Assembly (NCBI GenBank): GCA_963815965.1
Contig: CAWFIT010000006.1
Coordinates: 105,655 to 169,654 of the forward strand
Direction: 5' to 3'
Length of the DNA stretch: 64,000 nt
From: DASVFB01 sp963815965
Lineage (GTDB): Bacteria; Actinomycetota; Thermoleophilia; Gaiellales; Gaiellaceae
Shown in pieces: positions 1 to 8,411 of the stretch. The position numbers and the translations under genes are program-made. Numbering within the stretch: position 1 is the first letter of the stretch; each line of letters begins with the position of its first letter. A model generated the notes under the pieces. The model did no database searches. It saw only the letters and a list, made by a program, of their open reading frames with translations, and had not been told where the DNA came from.

Positions 1-2
1 TC

Positions 3-323
3 GCGGCGGATCCAAGCGTCCCCGGGCGGATCTCGATCGTGACGTACGTTCGCAACTCGACGTCGTGCAGCGCGGCGACGTGTGCGCTCGGCGTGGCGGT
101 GGTCAGCTCGCGCGACGGAGGCGCGACGTGGACAAAGCCACGACGGCTGGACGCAGTTTCACCCCGCTATTCGTGGCTCGCCTTCGCGGGCGCGCAGTTC
201 GTCGGCGACTACGTCGGCGCGACGTACTCGGCGGGTCGGTTCGTGCCCGTGTTCGCGCTTGCCTCGCCGCCGACCGCGGCCGGCACGCTCCGTGAGTACA
301 TGATGGCCGCCTCGATGTCGTAG
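3..323 (+). CDS. C-terminal part of an Asp-box (BNR repeat) sialidase-like protein
   Basis: The reading frame is open from the left edge to the TAG at 321-323, so only the last ~106 residues are present. They contain SRDGGATW, which fits the Asp-box consensus SxDxGxTW of beta-propeller sialidases and related exo-repeat proteins, followed by a Trp/Tyr-rich propeller-like tail (YSWLAFAG, FVGDYVG). Such proteins are usually secreted and fold as six- or seven-bladed propellers, but Asp-boxes alone do not prove sialidase activity. The gene ends 14 bases before the next gene on the same strand. Confidence 0.55.
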   Translation, partial: AADPSVPGRISIVTYVRNSTSCSAATCALGVAVVSSRDGGATWTKPRRLDAVSPRYSWLAFAGAQFVGDYVGATYSAGRFVPVFALASPPTAAGTLREYMMAASMS

Positions 324-337
324 GGTACGCCGTCGCG

Positions 338-703
338 ATGTTCCTGCTGATCCGGCTTGCGATCGCCTGGGCGATCAACATCGGCGCTCTCTGGGTCGCC
401 GACGCGCTCTGGGACGGTGTGCAAATCAACGGGACGGCCGCCTACCTGATCGGCGCTGCAGTCCTTGGCATCGCGAACACAATCATCAAGCCGATCCTCG
501 CGTTGCTCACGCTCCCGTTGATCCTCCTCACGCTCGGCTTCTTCTACCTCCTGATCAACATCGCGATGGTCGCCCTCGCGGAGTGGATCGCCCCGAACTT
601 CTCGATCGACGGCTTCTGGGCCTACGTCGGGACGGTCTTCGTGGTCTGGGCCGTGAACTGGATCGCGGACGAGCTCATGGACCGCACCGGCCTCCGCGCC
701 TAG
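338..703 (+). CDS. Phage-holin-4-superfamily membrane protein (YvlD type)
   Basis: A 121-residue protein that is almost entirely four hydrophobic helices (about residues 3-24, 32-52, 55-80 and 90-112). It carries the typical pattern of this family: GxxxxIANTIIKPIL in the second helix, LxLPLxLLTLGFFxLLINxxM in the third, and a conserved Trp-rich last helix. Family members are chromosomal inner-membrane proteins of unknown function, and the 'holin' name comes only from a superfamily assignment. The ATG start is 14 bases after the previous stop. There is no phage context here. Confidence 0.75.
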   Translation: MFLLIRLAIAWAINIGALWVADALWDGVQINGTAAYLIGAAVLGIANTIIKPILALLTLPLILLTLGFFYLLINIAMVALAEWIAPNFSIDGFWAYVGTVFVVWAVNWIADELMDRTGLRA

Positions 704-709
704 CGTGGG

Positions 710-1498
710 TCAAACCCCGATGGGGTGCCAGACGGTCTTGAGCTCGAGGAATGCGGCGATCTCCCACGGCGTCTGCTTGTCGCCGCCACCTCGGTGGACG
801 CGCTTGACGCTGTCCGCCGCGGCGCGCTCGAGATCCGCGTCGGCGGCGGGCAGGTCAAGAGCGTTCACATCGACATGCGAGGCGAGCCAGGGCGCGAGCT
901 CGGAGTGATAGCCGGTCAGCAGGTTCACGGCGCCGCCCGGAACATCCGACGTCGCGATGGCCTCGGCGAGCTCGATCGCCGCGAGCGGGTGCGTCTCTGA
1001 CGCGAGCACGACGGCCGAGTTGCCGCCGACGAGCACCGGAGCGAGTCGCGAGACGATCCCGAGCAGCGGCGGCTCGTCCGGAACGACGACGCCGACGACG
1101 CCCGTCGGCTCCGGCACAGTGAAGTTGAAGTACGGGCCTGCGACCGGGTTCGACGCGCCGAGGATCTGCGCGAGCTTGTCCGACCAGCCCGCGTACCAGA
1201 CGATCCGGTCGATCGAGCGCTCGACCTCCTCGCGGCCGGAGCAGAGCTCCGCGAACTCTCCCACGCGCGACTCGAGCATCTCGGCGAGCCGGTAGAGCAC
1301 CTGGCCGCGGTTGTACGCCGTCATCCCTGCCCACTTCGGGAACGCGCCGCGCGCCGCGCGCACCGCGTCGCGCACGTCCTTGCGCGAGGCCCGCGCGACG
1401 TTCTGACCCTCCGCTTCGTACGTGCGCCCCGACTCCGAACGCGGGAACGCACCTCCGATGTACAGCTTGTAGGTCTTCTTGACAGGGAGCCGCGTCAC
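710..1498 (-). CDS. Short aldehyde-dehydrogenase-like protein lacking the catalytic cysteine half
   Basis: 262 residues aligning with the N-terminal, NAD-binding half of aldehyde dehydrogenases. It has YKLYIGGAFPRSESG at the N-terminus, the helix with RLAEMLESR, a VVVPDEPPLLGIVSRLAPVLVGGN segment and a Rossmann-like LLTGYHSELAPWLASH. The family's active-site Cys and the ELGGK Glu are absent, so it should not be an independent dehydrogenase. The GTG start at 1498 overlaps the stop of the full-length ALDH gene by four bases (GTGA), implying coupled translation. A short ALDH beside a full ALDH and DeoC is a known actinobacterial arrangement. It may be a regulatory or structural partner (inference). 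Confidence 0.7.
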   Translation of the reverse strand: MTRLPVKKTYKLYIGGAFPRSESGRTYEAEGQNVARASRKDVRDAVRAARGAFPKWAGMTAYNRGQVLYRLAEMLESRVGEFAELCSGREEVERSIDRIVWYAGWSDKLAQILGASNPVAGPYFNFTVPEPTGVVGVVVPDEPPLLGIVSRLAPVLVGGNSAVVLASETHPLAAIELAEAIATSDVPGGAVNLLTGYHSELAPWLASHVDVNALDLPAADADLERAAADSVKRVHRGGGDKQTPWEIAAFLELKTVWHPIGV

Positions 1499-2970
1499 TC
1501 GTCGAACCTCAGATACGGCTCGAGCCCGTGCCGCCCGCCCTCGCGGCCGAAGCCGGACTCGCGGTACCCGCCGAACGGCGACGCCGGGTCGAAGCGGTTG
1601 TATGTGTTCGCCCACACCACACCCGCGCGCAGTCGTTGCGCCATCGACAGGATGCGCGAGCCCTTCTCCGTCCACACGCCTGCGCTCAGGCCATACATCG
1701 TGTTGTTCGCCTTCTCGACCGCCTCGTCGGGCGTGCGGAACGTCAGCACGGACAGCACCGGCCCGAAGATCTCCTCCTGCGCGATGCGATAGCTCTGCGC
1801 GACGTTTGTGAAGACGGTCGGCACGAACCAGTACCCCTTCTCCGGCAGCTTGCACGGCGGCTGGTAGATCTCGGCGCCTTCTTCCTTGCCCGCGGCGACG
1901 AGCTCCTCGATCCGCTCGAGCTGCATCTTCGAGTTGATCGCGCCGACGTCGGTGTTCTTGTCGAGCGGATCGCCGACACGGAGCGTCGAAAGGCGCCGCT
2001 TGAGCTTGCCGATCAGCTGCTCGTAGATCGACTCCTGTACGAGCAGCCGCGAGCCGGCGCAACAGACGTGACCCTGGTTGAAGTAGATGCCGTTGACGAT
2101 GCCCTCGACGGCCTGGTCCAGCGCGGCGTCGTCGAAGATGACGTTCGCAGCCTTGCCGCCCAGCTCGAGCGTCAGTCGCTTCTGCGTGCCCGCGAGCTCG
2201 CGCTGTATCGCCTTACCGACCTCGGTCGAACCCGTGAACGCAATCTTGTCCACGCCTTCATGCGTGACCAGCGCCGCGCCAGTGCTGCCGTCGCCCGTAA
2301 CGATGTTGACGACGCCCGGCGGCAGCTCCGCCTGGCGCACGACGTCGCAGAACAGCAGCGCGGTGAGTGGTGTCGTCTCCGCGGGCTTGAGGACGACGGT
2401 GTTGCCGCATGCAAGCGCCGGCGCGATCTTCCACGCGAGCATGAGCAGCGGGAAGTTCCACGGGATGATCTGCCCGGCGACCCCGACAGGCTTCGGCTTC
2501 CGATTCGGGAACGCGTAGTCGAGCTTGTCCGCCCAGCCGGCGTAGTAGAAGAAGTGCGCGGCCGCGAGCGGCAGGTCGACATCGCGCGACTCCTTGATCG
2601 GCTTGCCGCCGTTGAGCGACTCGAGCACCGCGAACTCGCGCGAGCGCTCCTGGAGGATGCGCGCGATCCGGAACAGATACTTCGCGCGCTCCGAGCCGGG
2701 CAGCTTGGCCCAGCCGTTTGCGAACGCCTCGCGCGCGGCGCCCACCGCCAGATCGACCTCTTCCGCGGTGGCCTGCCCGATTTCCGCGAGCGGCTCCTCG
2801 GAGGAGGGCGAGATCGTCGTGTAGGTCTCGCGCGGTTTCAGCCACTCCCCGCCGACGAAGTGGCCGTAGCGCTCGCGGAGCGTGACGACGTCGCGCGACT
2901 CTGGCGCGGGCGCGTAGTCCCAGCTCGTCGGCGCCGGCGTGGCGCTCTTGCGGTGCTCGACCTCAGTCAA
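1495..2970 (-). CDS. NAD(P)-dependent aldehyde dehydrogenase
   Basis: 491 residues, normal family length. Visible motifs are PWNFPLLMLAWKIAPALACGNTVVLKPAE (nucleotide-binding region), FTGSTEVGK, LELGGK with the general-base Glu, and GHVCCAGSRL with the catalytic Cys. The enzyme oxidises an aldehyde to the acid. Because it follows deoC, the likely substrate is the acetaldehyde released from deoxyribose 5-phosphate (inference). The first usable start is TTG at 2970, giving an 8-base overlap (TTGACTGA) with the deoC stop. The downstream partner overlaps by four bases, so deoC, this gene and the short ALDH form one coupled operon. Confidence 0.9.
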   Translation of the reverse strand: MTEVEHRKSATPAPTSWDYAPAPESRDVVTLRERYGHFVGGEWLKPRETYTTISPSSEEPLAEIGQATAEEVDLAVGAAREAFANGWAKLPGSERAKYLFRIARILQERSREFAVLESLNGGKPIKESRDVDLPLAAAHFFYYAGWADKLDYAFPNRKPKPVGVAGQIIPWNFPLLMLAWKIAPALACGNTVVLKPAETTPLTALLFCDVVRQAELPPGVVNIVTGDGSTGAALVTHEGVDKIAFTGSTEVGKAIQRELAGTQKRLTLELGGKAANVIFDDAALDQAVEGIVNGIYFNQGHVCCAGSRLLVQESIYEQLIGKLKRRLSTLRVGDPLDKNTDVGAINSKMQLERIEELVAAGKEEGAEIYQPPCKLPEKGYWFVPTVFTNVAQSYRIAQEEIFGPVLSVLTFRTPDEAVEKANNTMYGLSAGVWTEKGSRILSMAQRLRAGVVWANTYNRFDPASPFGGYRESGFGREGGRHGLEPYLRFDE

Positions 2971-3901
2971 TCGTGAACTCGTCCGGGCTTCGGTACGCGC
3001 CGGTGCGTTCCTTGCGGATCTGCATGAGCACGTCGTTCAGCAGCGACGACGCGCCGAGCCGGTAGAGGTCTGGCGTCAGCCAGTCGGTGCCGACGGTCTC
3101 GTGGACGAGCACGAGGTTCTGCACGGCCTGCTTCGCGTTGCGGATCCCGCCCGCCGGCTTGAAGCCGACCACGCGGCCGGTTTCCTCGTGGACGTCGCGG
3201 ATCGCCTCGAGCATCACGAGCGCGACCGGCAGCGTCGCGGCGCTCGGCAGCTTGCCGGTCGACGTCTTGATGAAGTCGGCGCCGGCCGCCATGGCGAGCA
3301 GGCTCGCGCGGCGAACGTTGTCGTACGTGCCGAGCTCGCCGGTCTCGAGGATGACCTTGAGGTGCACGTCGCCGCATGCTTCCTTGACGCGCACGATCTC
3401 GTCGTACACCTTCGCGTAGCGCCCCGACAGGAAGGCGCCACGGTCGATGACCATGTCGACCTCGTCCGCGCCCTGCTCGACCACCCAGCGCACCTCGTCG
3501 AGCTTCGACTCGATCGGAGACTGCCCGGATGGGAACGACGTCGAGACCGACGCGACCTTCACGCCGCTCCCGCGCAGCCGCTCGACCGCGACGGGAACGA
3601 GGTTGGGATAGACGCAGACGGCCGCGACCGAAGGAATGTGCGCGTCGGTCGGGTCGGGCCGCACTGCCTTCGAGCACAGCGCCGCCACCTTGCCCGGCGT
3701 GTCGGCTCCCTCGAGCGTCGTCAGGTCCATGCACCGGATCGCGAGCTCGAGCGCGAACAGCTTCGACTCGCGCTTGATCGAACGCTTCGCAAGTTCTGCC
3801 GCACGCCCCTCGACCGCGACCTGGTCGACGGACCCGATGCGAGGAAGCCGCGGCTCGAGCGGCAGCTCGAACCCGCGCGGGAGTGCGGGCGCCTGCGCCA
3901 T
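2963..3901 (-). CDS. deoC: Deoxyribose-phosphate aldolase
   Basis: Cleaves 2-deoxyribose 5-phosphate to glyceraldehyde 3-phosphate and acetaldehyde in deoxynucleoside catabolism. The 312-residue product is a TIM-barrel class I aldolase. The Schiff-base lysine lies in FIKTSTGK and the second conserved lysine in VGFKPAGGI, with EVDMVIDRGAF and KVILETGEL upstream. It has an ~80-residue N-terminal extension compared with E. coli DeoC, which is common in actinobacteria. I chose ATG 3901; an open frame extends further upstream but runs into the divergent methyltransferase gene. First gene of the deoC-ALDH-ALDH operon. Confidence 0.92.
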   Translation of the reverse strand: MAQAPALPRGFELPLEPRLPRIGSVDQVAVEGRAAELAKRSIKRESKLFALELAIRCMDLTTLEGADTPGKVAALCSKAVRPDPTDAHIPSVAAVCVYPNLVPVAVERLRGSGVKVASVSTSFPSGQSPIESKLDEVRWVVEQGADEVDMVIDRGAFLSGRYAKVYDEIVRVKEACGDVHLKVILETGELGTYDNVRRASLLAMAAGADFIKTSTGKLPSAATLPVALVMLEAIRDVHEETGRVVGFKPAGGIRNAKQAVQNLVLVHETVGTDWLTPDLYRLGASSLLNDVLMQIRKERTGAYRSPDEFTID

Positions 3902-3936
3902 GCTCTCAGTGTACGCTCGGCCGTTGGTGGTCACGG

Positions 3937-4734
3937 GTGAAGAACGCGATCCTCCGTCTGCTCGGGCGTACCCGCCTGCTTGCCCCGGCGTATCGCGCGT
4001 ATGAACGCGTGCGCTCCGCGCGCATGCCACATGCGCCGGAGCCGGCGGCTGCCGACGGCCTGCCTGTTCCGCCCGCGCACCTGATCGTGCGCGTCGCGGG
4101 GACACCGGACCCGGCCTGGTTCCTCGAGAGCGGGCGGCTGGCAGCGAAATCGATCGGCGACGTGCTCGAGCGCGCGGGCACACGCATCGAGTCGATGGCG
4201 TCGATCCTCGACTTCGGCTGCGGATGCGGCCGCGTGATCCGTAACTGGGCGAAGCTCGACGCACACATCGCCGGCAGCGACCTCTCGGGCAGCGCGATCG
4301 ACTGGTGCCGCAGCAACCTGTTCTTCGCGCGATTCGAGACGAACGGACTCTCGCCGCCGCTCGCGTACTCCGACGGGTCGTTCGAGCTCGCGTATGCGCT
4401 CTCGGTCCTCACACACCTGCCAGAGGCGATCCAGCACGAGTGGATGGACGAGCTGCACCGGGTCGCCCGACCGGGCGGCTTCGTCGTGCTGACGACGCAC
4501 GGCGAGCGTTACCTCGAGCGGCTCGATGACGACGAGCGCCGCCGCTTCAAAGCCGGTGAACTCGTCGTGCGCTGGGGCGAGGTGCCCGGCACGAACCTGT
4601 GCACGACCTTCCATCCGCCTTCGTGGGTGCGCGAGCGTCTGCTGCCGCACGGGTTCGAGGAGGTTGCCTTCTTGCCGGAGGGCGCGGCCGGCAATCCATA
4701 TCAGGATCTCTTCTTGCTACACCGTGCTGCGTGA
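3937..4734 (+). CDS. Class I SAM-dependent methyltransferase
   Basis: 265 residues. Motif I is ILDFGCGCGRVIRNW (SAM-binding loop), followed by IAGSDLSGSAIDWC (acidic end of strand 2) and FELAYALSVLTHLPE, with HRVARPGGFVVLTTHG after it. This is the usual order for methyltransferase domain 11/25 proteins. The target is unknown. The GTG start at 3937 gives VKNAILRLLGR; the gene is divergent from deoC with only 35 bases between starts. It is coupled to the downstream membrane-protein gene through a GTGA overlap. Confidence 0.75.
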   Translation: MKNAILRLLGRTRLLAPAYRAYERVRSARMPHAPEPAAADGLPVPPAHLIVRVAGTPDPAWFLESGRLAAKSIGDVLERAGTRIESMASILDFGCGCGRVIRNWAKLDAHIAGSDLSGSAIDWCRSNLFFARFETNGLSPPLAYSDGSFELAYALSVLTHLPEAIQHEWMDELHRVARPGGFVVLTTHGERYLERLDDDERRRFKAGELVVRWGEVPGTNLCTTFHPPSWVRERLLPHGFEEVAFLPEGAAGNPYQDLFLLHRAA

Positions 4735-5072
4735 CGAGACACGCGCTACTCGGAGCGTTCGTGATCGTGTTCTGCGTCGCGGGCCTCGCCGTCGGGATCG
4801 TGCGGCTCGCGCCTGGCAGCAACGCGGTCGATCTCCTGTTCGCAGCAGTCGCCGGGCTCGCCGGCGCCGCGGTGTTCGCCTTCGCCGTGCGTGTGGGCCG
4901 CCGCGGCTCTCCAGCCTGGACGAAGTGGCTGATCGTCCCGATCCTCATCTCCGCGTTCTTCCTCGACCGGCTCTCCGAGCGCAACCAGCTCGCGCTGATC
5001 GGGTTTGCCTCCGGCTACGTGATCGCGTTTCTTGCGACCGTCGTCGTGCGGGCCGTTCGCCTGACGCGCTAG
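4731..5072 (+). CDS. Small membrane protein of unknown function
   Basis: 113 residues with about four hydrophobic segments (residues ~4-25, 31-52, 64-79 and 87-107) and a basic C-terminus (VVVRAVRLTR). I do not recognise a family. The GTG start overlaps the TGA of the methyltransferase gene (GTGA), so the two are probably co-translated. It converges with era, leaving five bases between the stops. Confidence 0.6.
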   Translation: MTRHALLGAFVIVFCVAGLAVGIVRLAPGSNAVDLLFAAVAGLAGAAVFAFAVRVGRRGSPAWTKWLIVPILISAFFLDRLSERNQLALIGFASGYVIAFLATVVVRAVRLTR

Positions 5073-5077
5073 AGCCT

Positions 5078-5938
5078 CTAGATCCCGAGCCGCTCGAGCA
5101 TCGATTCGTCGCGCCGCCAGCGCGGCTTCACCTTTACGCGCAGCTCGAGGAAAACGTGGCGGCCGAGCAGCTGCTCGATCTCCGGGCGCGCGCGCGTTCC
5201 GATCTCTTTCACCATCGAGCCGCCCCGGCCGATGAGGATCTGCTTCTGCGACTCGGTCTCGACGAGCAGGTCCGCCTTGATCGCGGTCTCTTCGATGCTC
5301 TCGACCTCGACGGTGATCGCGTGCGGCACCTCGTCGCGCGTCAGCGCGAGCGCCTTCTCGCGGATCAGCTCGGCGATCTGCGCCTCGACCGACAGATCTG
5401 TGCGCTGGTCCTCGGGGAAGTAGAGCGGCCCCTCGGGCAGCAGCTCGACGAGCTCGTCGCGCAGCGCGGCCACGCCGTCTCCGGTCTTCGCGCTCACCGG
5501 GTGCAGCGCGCGGAAGTCGCCGAGCTGCGAAGCCGTCGTCATCTGCGTCGCGATGTGGCCGGGCTTCAGCCGGTCGACCTTGTTGAGCCCGATCACAACG
5601 GGAGGGCCGAGCGTGAACACGCGCTGCGCTATGAAGCGATCGCCTGCGCCGATCCGCTCGCGCGCGCTGAGGACGAAAAGGATCGCGTCAACGTCCTCGA
5701 ACGAGCTCTCGACCGTGCGCTGCATGTGCTCGGTGAGCGCGTCGCGCGGGCGCTGGAAGCCGGGCAGGTCGGCAAGGACGAGCTGGTGGTCGTCGCCCGT
5801 CGCGATGCCGTGGATGCGCCGGCGCGTCGTCTGCGGCTTGTCCGAGACGATCGCGACCTTGCCGCCGCAGAGAGCGTTTACGAGAGTCGACTTGCCCACG
5901 TTGGGCCGGCCCGCGACCGCGACGAAGCCGCTCCTCAC
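5078..5938 (-). CDS. era: GTPase Era
   Basis: Essential GTPase of 30S ribosome maturation that binds the 3' end of 16S rRNA through a KH domain. The 286-residue product shows G1 GRPNVGKST, G3 DLPGF, G4 NKVD and a C-terminal KH domain with the GxxG loop in IGRGGSMVKEIG. The GTG start at 5938 overlaps the cdd stop (GTGA); an in-frame extension further upstream lies inside cdd and has no family similarity. It is the last gene of the long minus-strand cluster that includes ybeY and phoH. Confidence 0.95.
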   Translation of the reverse strand: MRSGFVAVAGRPNVGKSTLVNALCGGKVAIVSDKPQTTRRRIHGIATGDDHQLVLADLPGFQRPRDALTEHMQRTVESSFEDVDAILFVLSARERIGAGDRFIAQRVFTLGPPVVIGLNKVDRLKPGHIATQMTTASQLGDFRALHPVSAKTGDGVAALRDELVELLPEGPLYFPEDQRTDLSVEAQIAELIREKALALTRDEVPHAITVEVESIEETAIKADLLVETESQKQILIGRGGSMVKEIGTRARPEIEQLLGRHVFLELRVKVKPRWRRDESMLERLGI

Positions 5939-6306
5939 GCAGGGAGGTCCCACGTCTCCGGCAGCAGCTCCGCCGGCGTGTACGTGACGATCTCTTCCTC
6001 GCTGTTCGGGAACGTCACGCGGTCGAGCCGGAACTCCCAGAGCCACTGGCGGCAGCCGCCGCACGGGGACGCGGTGATGCCAATCGCCTCGAGGTCGCCG
6101 GGCTTGCAGCCGGCTGCAACGGCGGAAGCAATCGCCGTCTTCTCCGCGCAGATTCCAAGCGGGTACGCGGCGTTCTCGACGTTCACGCCCTCGAACACAC
6201 GCCCGTCGCGGGTAAGCACCGCCGCGCCCACGTCGTAGTCCGAGTAGGGCGCGTACGCGTTCGCAGCGATCGTACGCGCGCGCGCGACCAGCTCCTCTCC
6301 CGTCAC
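5935..6306 (-). CDS. cdd: Cytidine deaminase
   Basis: 123 residues, the small tetrameric form. Zinc site: CAEKTAI provides the first Cys with the catalytic Glu, and PCGGCRQWLWEF gives the PCxxC pair. The protein deaminates cytidine and deoxycytidine to uridine in pyrimidine salvage. The GTG start at 6306 overlaps the previous gene by four bases, and the stop overlaps the Era start by four bases. Confidence 0.93.
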   Translation of the reverse strand: MTGEELVARARTIAANAYAPYSDYDVGAAVLTRDGRVFEGVNVENAAYPLGICAEKTAIASAVAAGCKPGDLEAIGITASPCGGCRQWLWEFRLDRVTFPNSEEEIVTYTPAELLPETWDLPA

Positions 6307-7025
6307 GCGAACACCTGGAACAGCGCGAGCGTCACCAACGCTCCGAGCACGCCGCCGTACGCGACCTCGAGCGTCGAATGCACGCCCGATTCGACTCGTG
6401 TTTGCGCGACGAGCAGCGCCATGATGAACGTAAGCGTCGAGATCAGAAACCGGTGCTCATTAGCACTGAGGACGTAGGTCGCGGCCATCCACCCCGAGAA
6501 CGCTACAGCCGCGTGGCCAGAGGGCAGCCCGCCGCGTAGCGGCGTGCCTCGGCCGCTGATGGCCTTCGTCGCGATCACGATGATGATCACGATGACGAGC
6601 GAGATCAGCGTCAGCTTTGCCGGCGCGTCGCGCAGCTTGTCGAGCACGCGTTCGCTGCGGTTCGAGACCTGGCCCGAGAACACGAGGTAGCCGATCGCGA
6701 TCGCATTCACCGTCGCGATCAGGACGGCGCCGGCCGCAATGTCCTTCGCGAGCTTCGCCATCGGGTCGAACGACGTCGTCGCCACGTCGATCGCGCCCTC
6801 GATCGCCGTGTTGATCATCTCCGCGATCAGCACGAACGCAATCGCGAGCAGCAATGCGATCAACTCGAGTCTCGAGACGTTGACGGCGAGAGCTGCGATC
6901 AACACGATCAGCGCGACCGCGAAATGGATCCGCATGTTCCGGTGCGTCCGAAGCACGTGAATTATCCCCTCGAACGCGTAGTTGAAGCTTTGGATGATCG
7001 ACGGCGCGCGGCGGTGCGAGCTCAT
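6303..7025 (-). CDS. Diacylglycerol kinase (DagK) fused to a PAP2-type phosphatase domain
   Basis: 240 residues. The N-terminal half is a small trimeric-type lipid kinase with IAEMINTAIEGAIDV, the family signature with catalytic Glu and Asn, and three membrane helices. The C-terminal half is a PAP2 membrane phosphatase: RGGLPSGHAAVAFSGW is the PSGH motif and RVESGVHSTLE is the last motif, where the usual final Asp is replaced by Glu. The fusion could make and remove phosphate on lipid carriers such as undecaprenol or diacylglycerol (inference). ATG 7025 follows a strong GGAGGAGG ribosome site and overlaps the ybeY stop (ATGA). Confidence 0.85.
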   Translation of the reverse strand: MSSHRRAPSIIQSFNYAFEGIIHVLRTHRNMRIHFAVALIVLIAALAVNVSRLELIALLLAIAFVLIAEMINTAIEGAIDVATTSFDPMAKLAKDIAAGAVLIATVNAIAIGYLVFSGQVSNRSERVLDKLRDAPAKLTLISLVIVIIIVIATKAISGRGTPLRGGLPSGHAAVAFSGWMAATYVLSANEHRFLISTLTFIMALLVAQTRVESGVHSTLEVAYGGVLGALVTLALFQVFA

Positions 7026-7396
7026 CGAAGGGCCTCCTCCCGCGCCTCCATCTCGGACCCGTGGTCGTAGCCGAGGAGGTGCAGCAGCCCGTGTACGAGC
7101 GGCGCGCGCCACTGCTCCCCGACCACCTGGGGGCAGAGGACGACGTCGCCGAGTGCGCGCGGGACGCCGGCGGGCACGGGATCTTTTCCGTCGATCGGAA
7201 ACGAGAGCACGTCCGTGGCCTCGTCGAGGCCGAGGTGCTCGCGCTTCAACGTCCGGATTTCATCGGGAGCGACGAACGCCAGTCCGAGCTCGCCGTCGGC
7301 GAGGCCTTCGGCGGCGAGCACCTCACGCGCGACCGCGACGGCCGCCTCCTCGTCGATGTCGACGCCGCTGCGGTTAGAGACCTCGACGCCGACCAT
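7022..7396 (-). CDS. ybeY: Endoribonuclease YbeY (rRNA maturation)
   Basis: 124 residues. The signature HGLLHLLGYDH gives the three-histidine zinc site (HxxxHxxxxxH). ATDVLSFPIDG and LGDVVLCPQVV are the conserved central strands. YbeY processes the 3' end of 16S rRNA and acts in ribosome quality control. It lies 11 bases downstream of phoH, as in most bacteria, and is coupled to the DagK-PAP2 gene. Confidence 0.93.
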   Translation of the reverse strand: MVGVEVSNRSGVDIDEEAAVAVAREVLAAEGLADGELGLAFVAPDEIRTLKREHLGLDEATDVLSFPIDGKDPVPAGVPRALGDVVLCPQVVGEQWRAPLVHGLLHLLGYDHGSEMEAREEALR

Positions 7397-7407
7397 TCAG
7401 TGTCCCA

Positions 7408-8367
7408 CTAGCGCGAGCGCGTCGTGCCCGTTTCGTCCGCGTGTTGCTTGTACGCCTCGACGATCCGCTGCACGAGCTTGTGCCGGACGACGTCCTGGTT
7501 CGTGAAGCGCACGAAGGCGATCCCGTCGATCTCCGCGAGGATGCCCTGAACGTGGATCAGCCCGGACGCCTGCTCCCGCGGAAGGTCGACCTGCGTCACG
7601 TCGCCTGTGACGACAACCTTGGATCCGAAGCCGAGCCGCGTGAGGAACATGTGCATCTGCTCCGGGCTCGTGTTCTGCGCCTCATCGAGGATGACGAACG
7701 AGTCGTTCAGCGTGCGGCCGCGCATGAACGCGAGCGGCGCAACCTCGACGATGCCCTTGTCGAGATACGCCTGGATGCGGTCGGCCTCGAGCATGTCGTA
7801 CAGCGCATCGAACAGCGGGCGCAGATACGGATCGACCTTCGCGAGCATGTCGCCGGGGAGGAAGCCGAGGCGCTCGCCGGCTTCGACGGCCGGCCGCGTA
7901 AGGATGATCCGGTTGACGAGGCGTTCCTGAAGCGCCGCGACGGCCAGCGCGACTGCGAGGTACGTCTTGCCGGTGCCTGCCGGCCCGATACCAAAGGTCA
8001 CCGTGCAGCTGCGGATCTGGTCGACGTAGTGCTTCTGCGTCACCGTCTTCGGCGCGATCTTCTTACCGCGGTGGCGCCAGACGACGTCGTCGAAGACAGC
8101 TCTGATGTCGTCTGTCTCGTCGAGCGCGCCGAGCACGGCATCGACAGTCGACGGGCCGATCTCGTGCCCGCCCTCGACGAGCTCCATCAGCTCCTCGACG
8201 ACCGCGCGAGCCTCGGTGACCTTCGGCTCGTCGCCCTCGATCGTGAGCCGGTTGCCGCGGAGACGAATCGTGCAGTCGAGGCGGTCGCGCAACGAGTCGA
8301 GCACGCCGTCGCTCACGCCTGCGAGCTCAGCCGCAACCTCGTTTGGAACGTCGAGAACTTGCTGCAC
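7408..8367 (-). CDS. PhoH family ATPase (YbeZ type)
   Basis: 319 residues. The ATPase core has Walker A GPAGTGKTYLA, DEAQNTSPEQM as Walker B and VVTGDVTQVDLP as a sensor-like segment. An N-terminal KH-like region (residues ~5-70) is present, as in the YbeZ branch of the family. It works with YbeY in rRNA maturation. The only start in frame before an upstream TAG is GTG 8367, which sits inside the short inverted repeat at 8366-8384, so initiation may be structure-dependent. Confidence 0.9.
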   Translation of the reverse strand: MQQVLDVPNEVAAELAGVSDGVLDSLRDRLDCTIRLRGNRLTIEGDEPKVTEARAVVEELMELVEGGHEIGPSTVDAVLGALDETDDIRAVFDDVVWRHRGKKIAPKTVTQKHYVDQIRSCTVTFGIGPAGTGKTYLAVALAVAALQERLVNRIILTRPAVEAGERLGFLPGDMLAKVDPYLRPLFDALYDMLEADRIQAYLDKGIVEVAPLAFMRGRTLNDSFVILDEAQNTSPEQMHMFLTRLGFGSKVVVTGDVTQVDLPREQASGLIHVQGILAEIDGIAFVRFTNQDVVRHKLVQRIVEAYKQHADETGTTRSR

Positions 8368-8384
8368 CTACATCAAGTGTAGGT
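8366..8384. promoter_or_regulatory. Perfect 7-bp inverted repeat over the phoH start codon
   Basis: ACCTACA (8366-8372) is followed by a 5-base loop and TGTAGGT (8378-8384). In the minus-strand transcript this hairpin covers the GTG start of phoH and the expected ribosome-binding position, 28 bases downstream of the yqeY stop. No poly-T follows, so it is not an intrinsic terminator. It could limit phoH translation or be an operator; the role is not established. Confidence 0.4.
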
Positions 8385-8411
8385 CGGACATGCGACGCTC
8401 GCCTTGCGCCG

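Noticed and set aside
338..703. Prophage holin
   Set aside because: The family is chromosomal in many bacteria and no phage genes are nearby.
1528..2976. Long plus-strand reading frame opposite the aldehyde dehydrogenase
   Set aside because: Arg/Ala-rich shadow of a well-conserved minus-strand gene, typical of high-GC DNA; the same holds for other long antisense frames.
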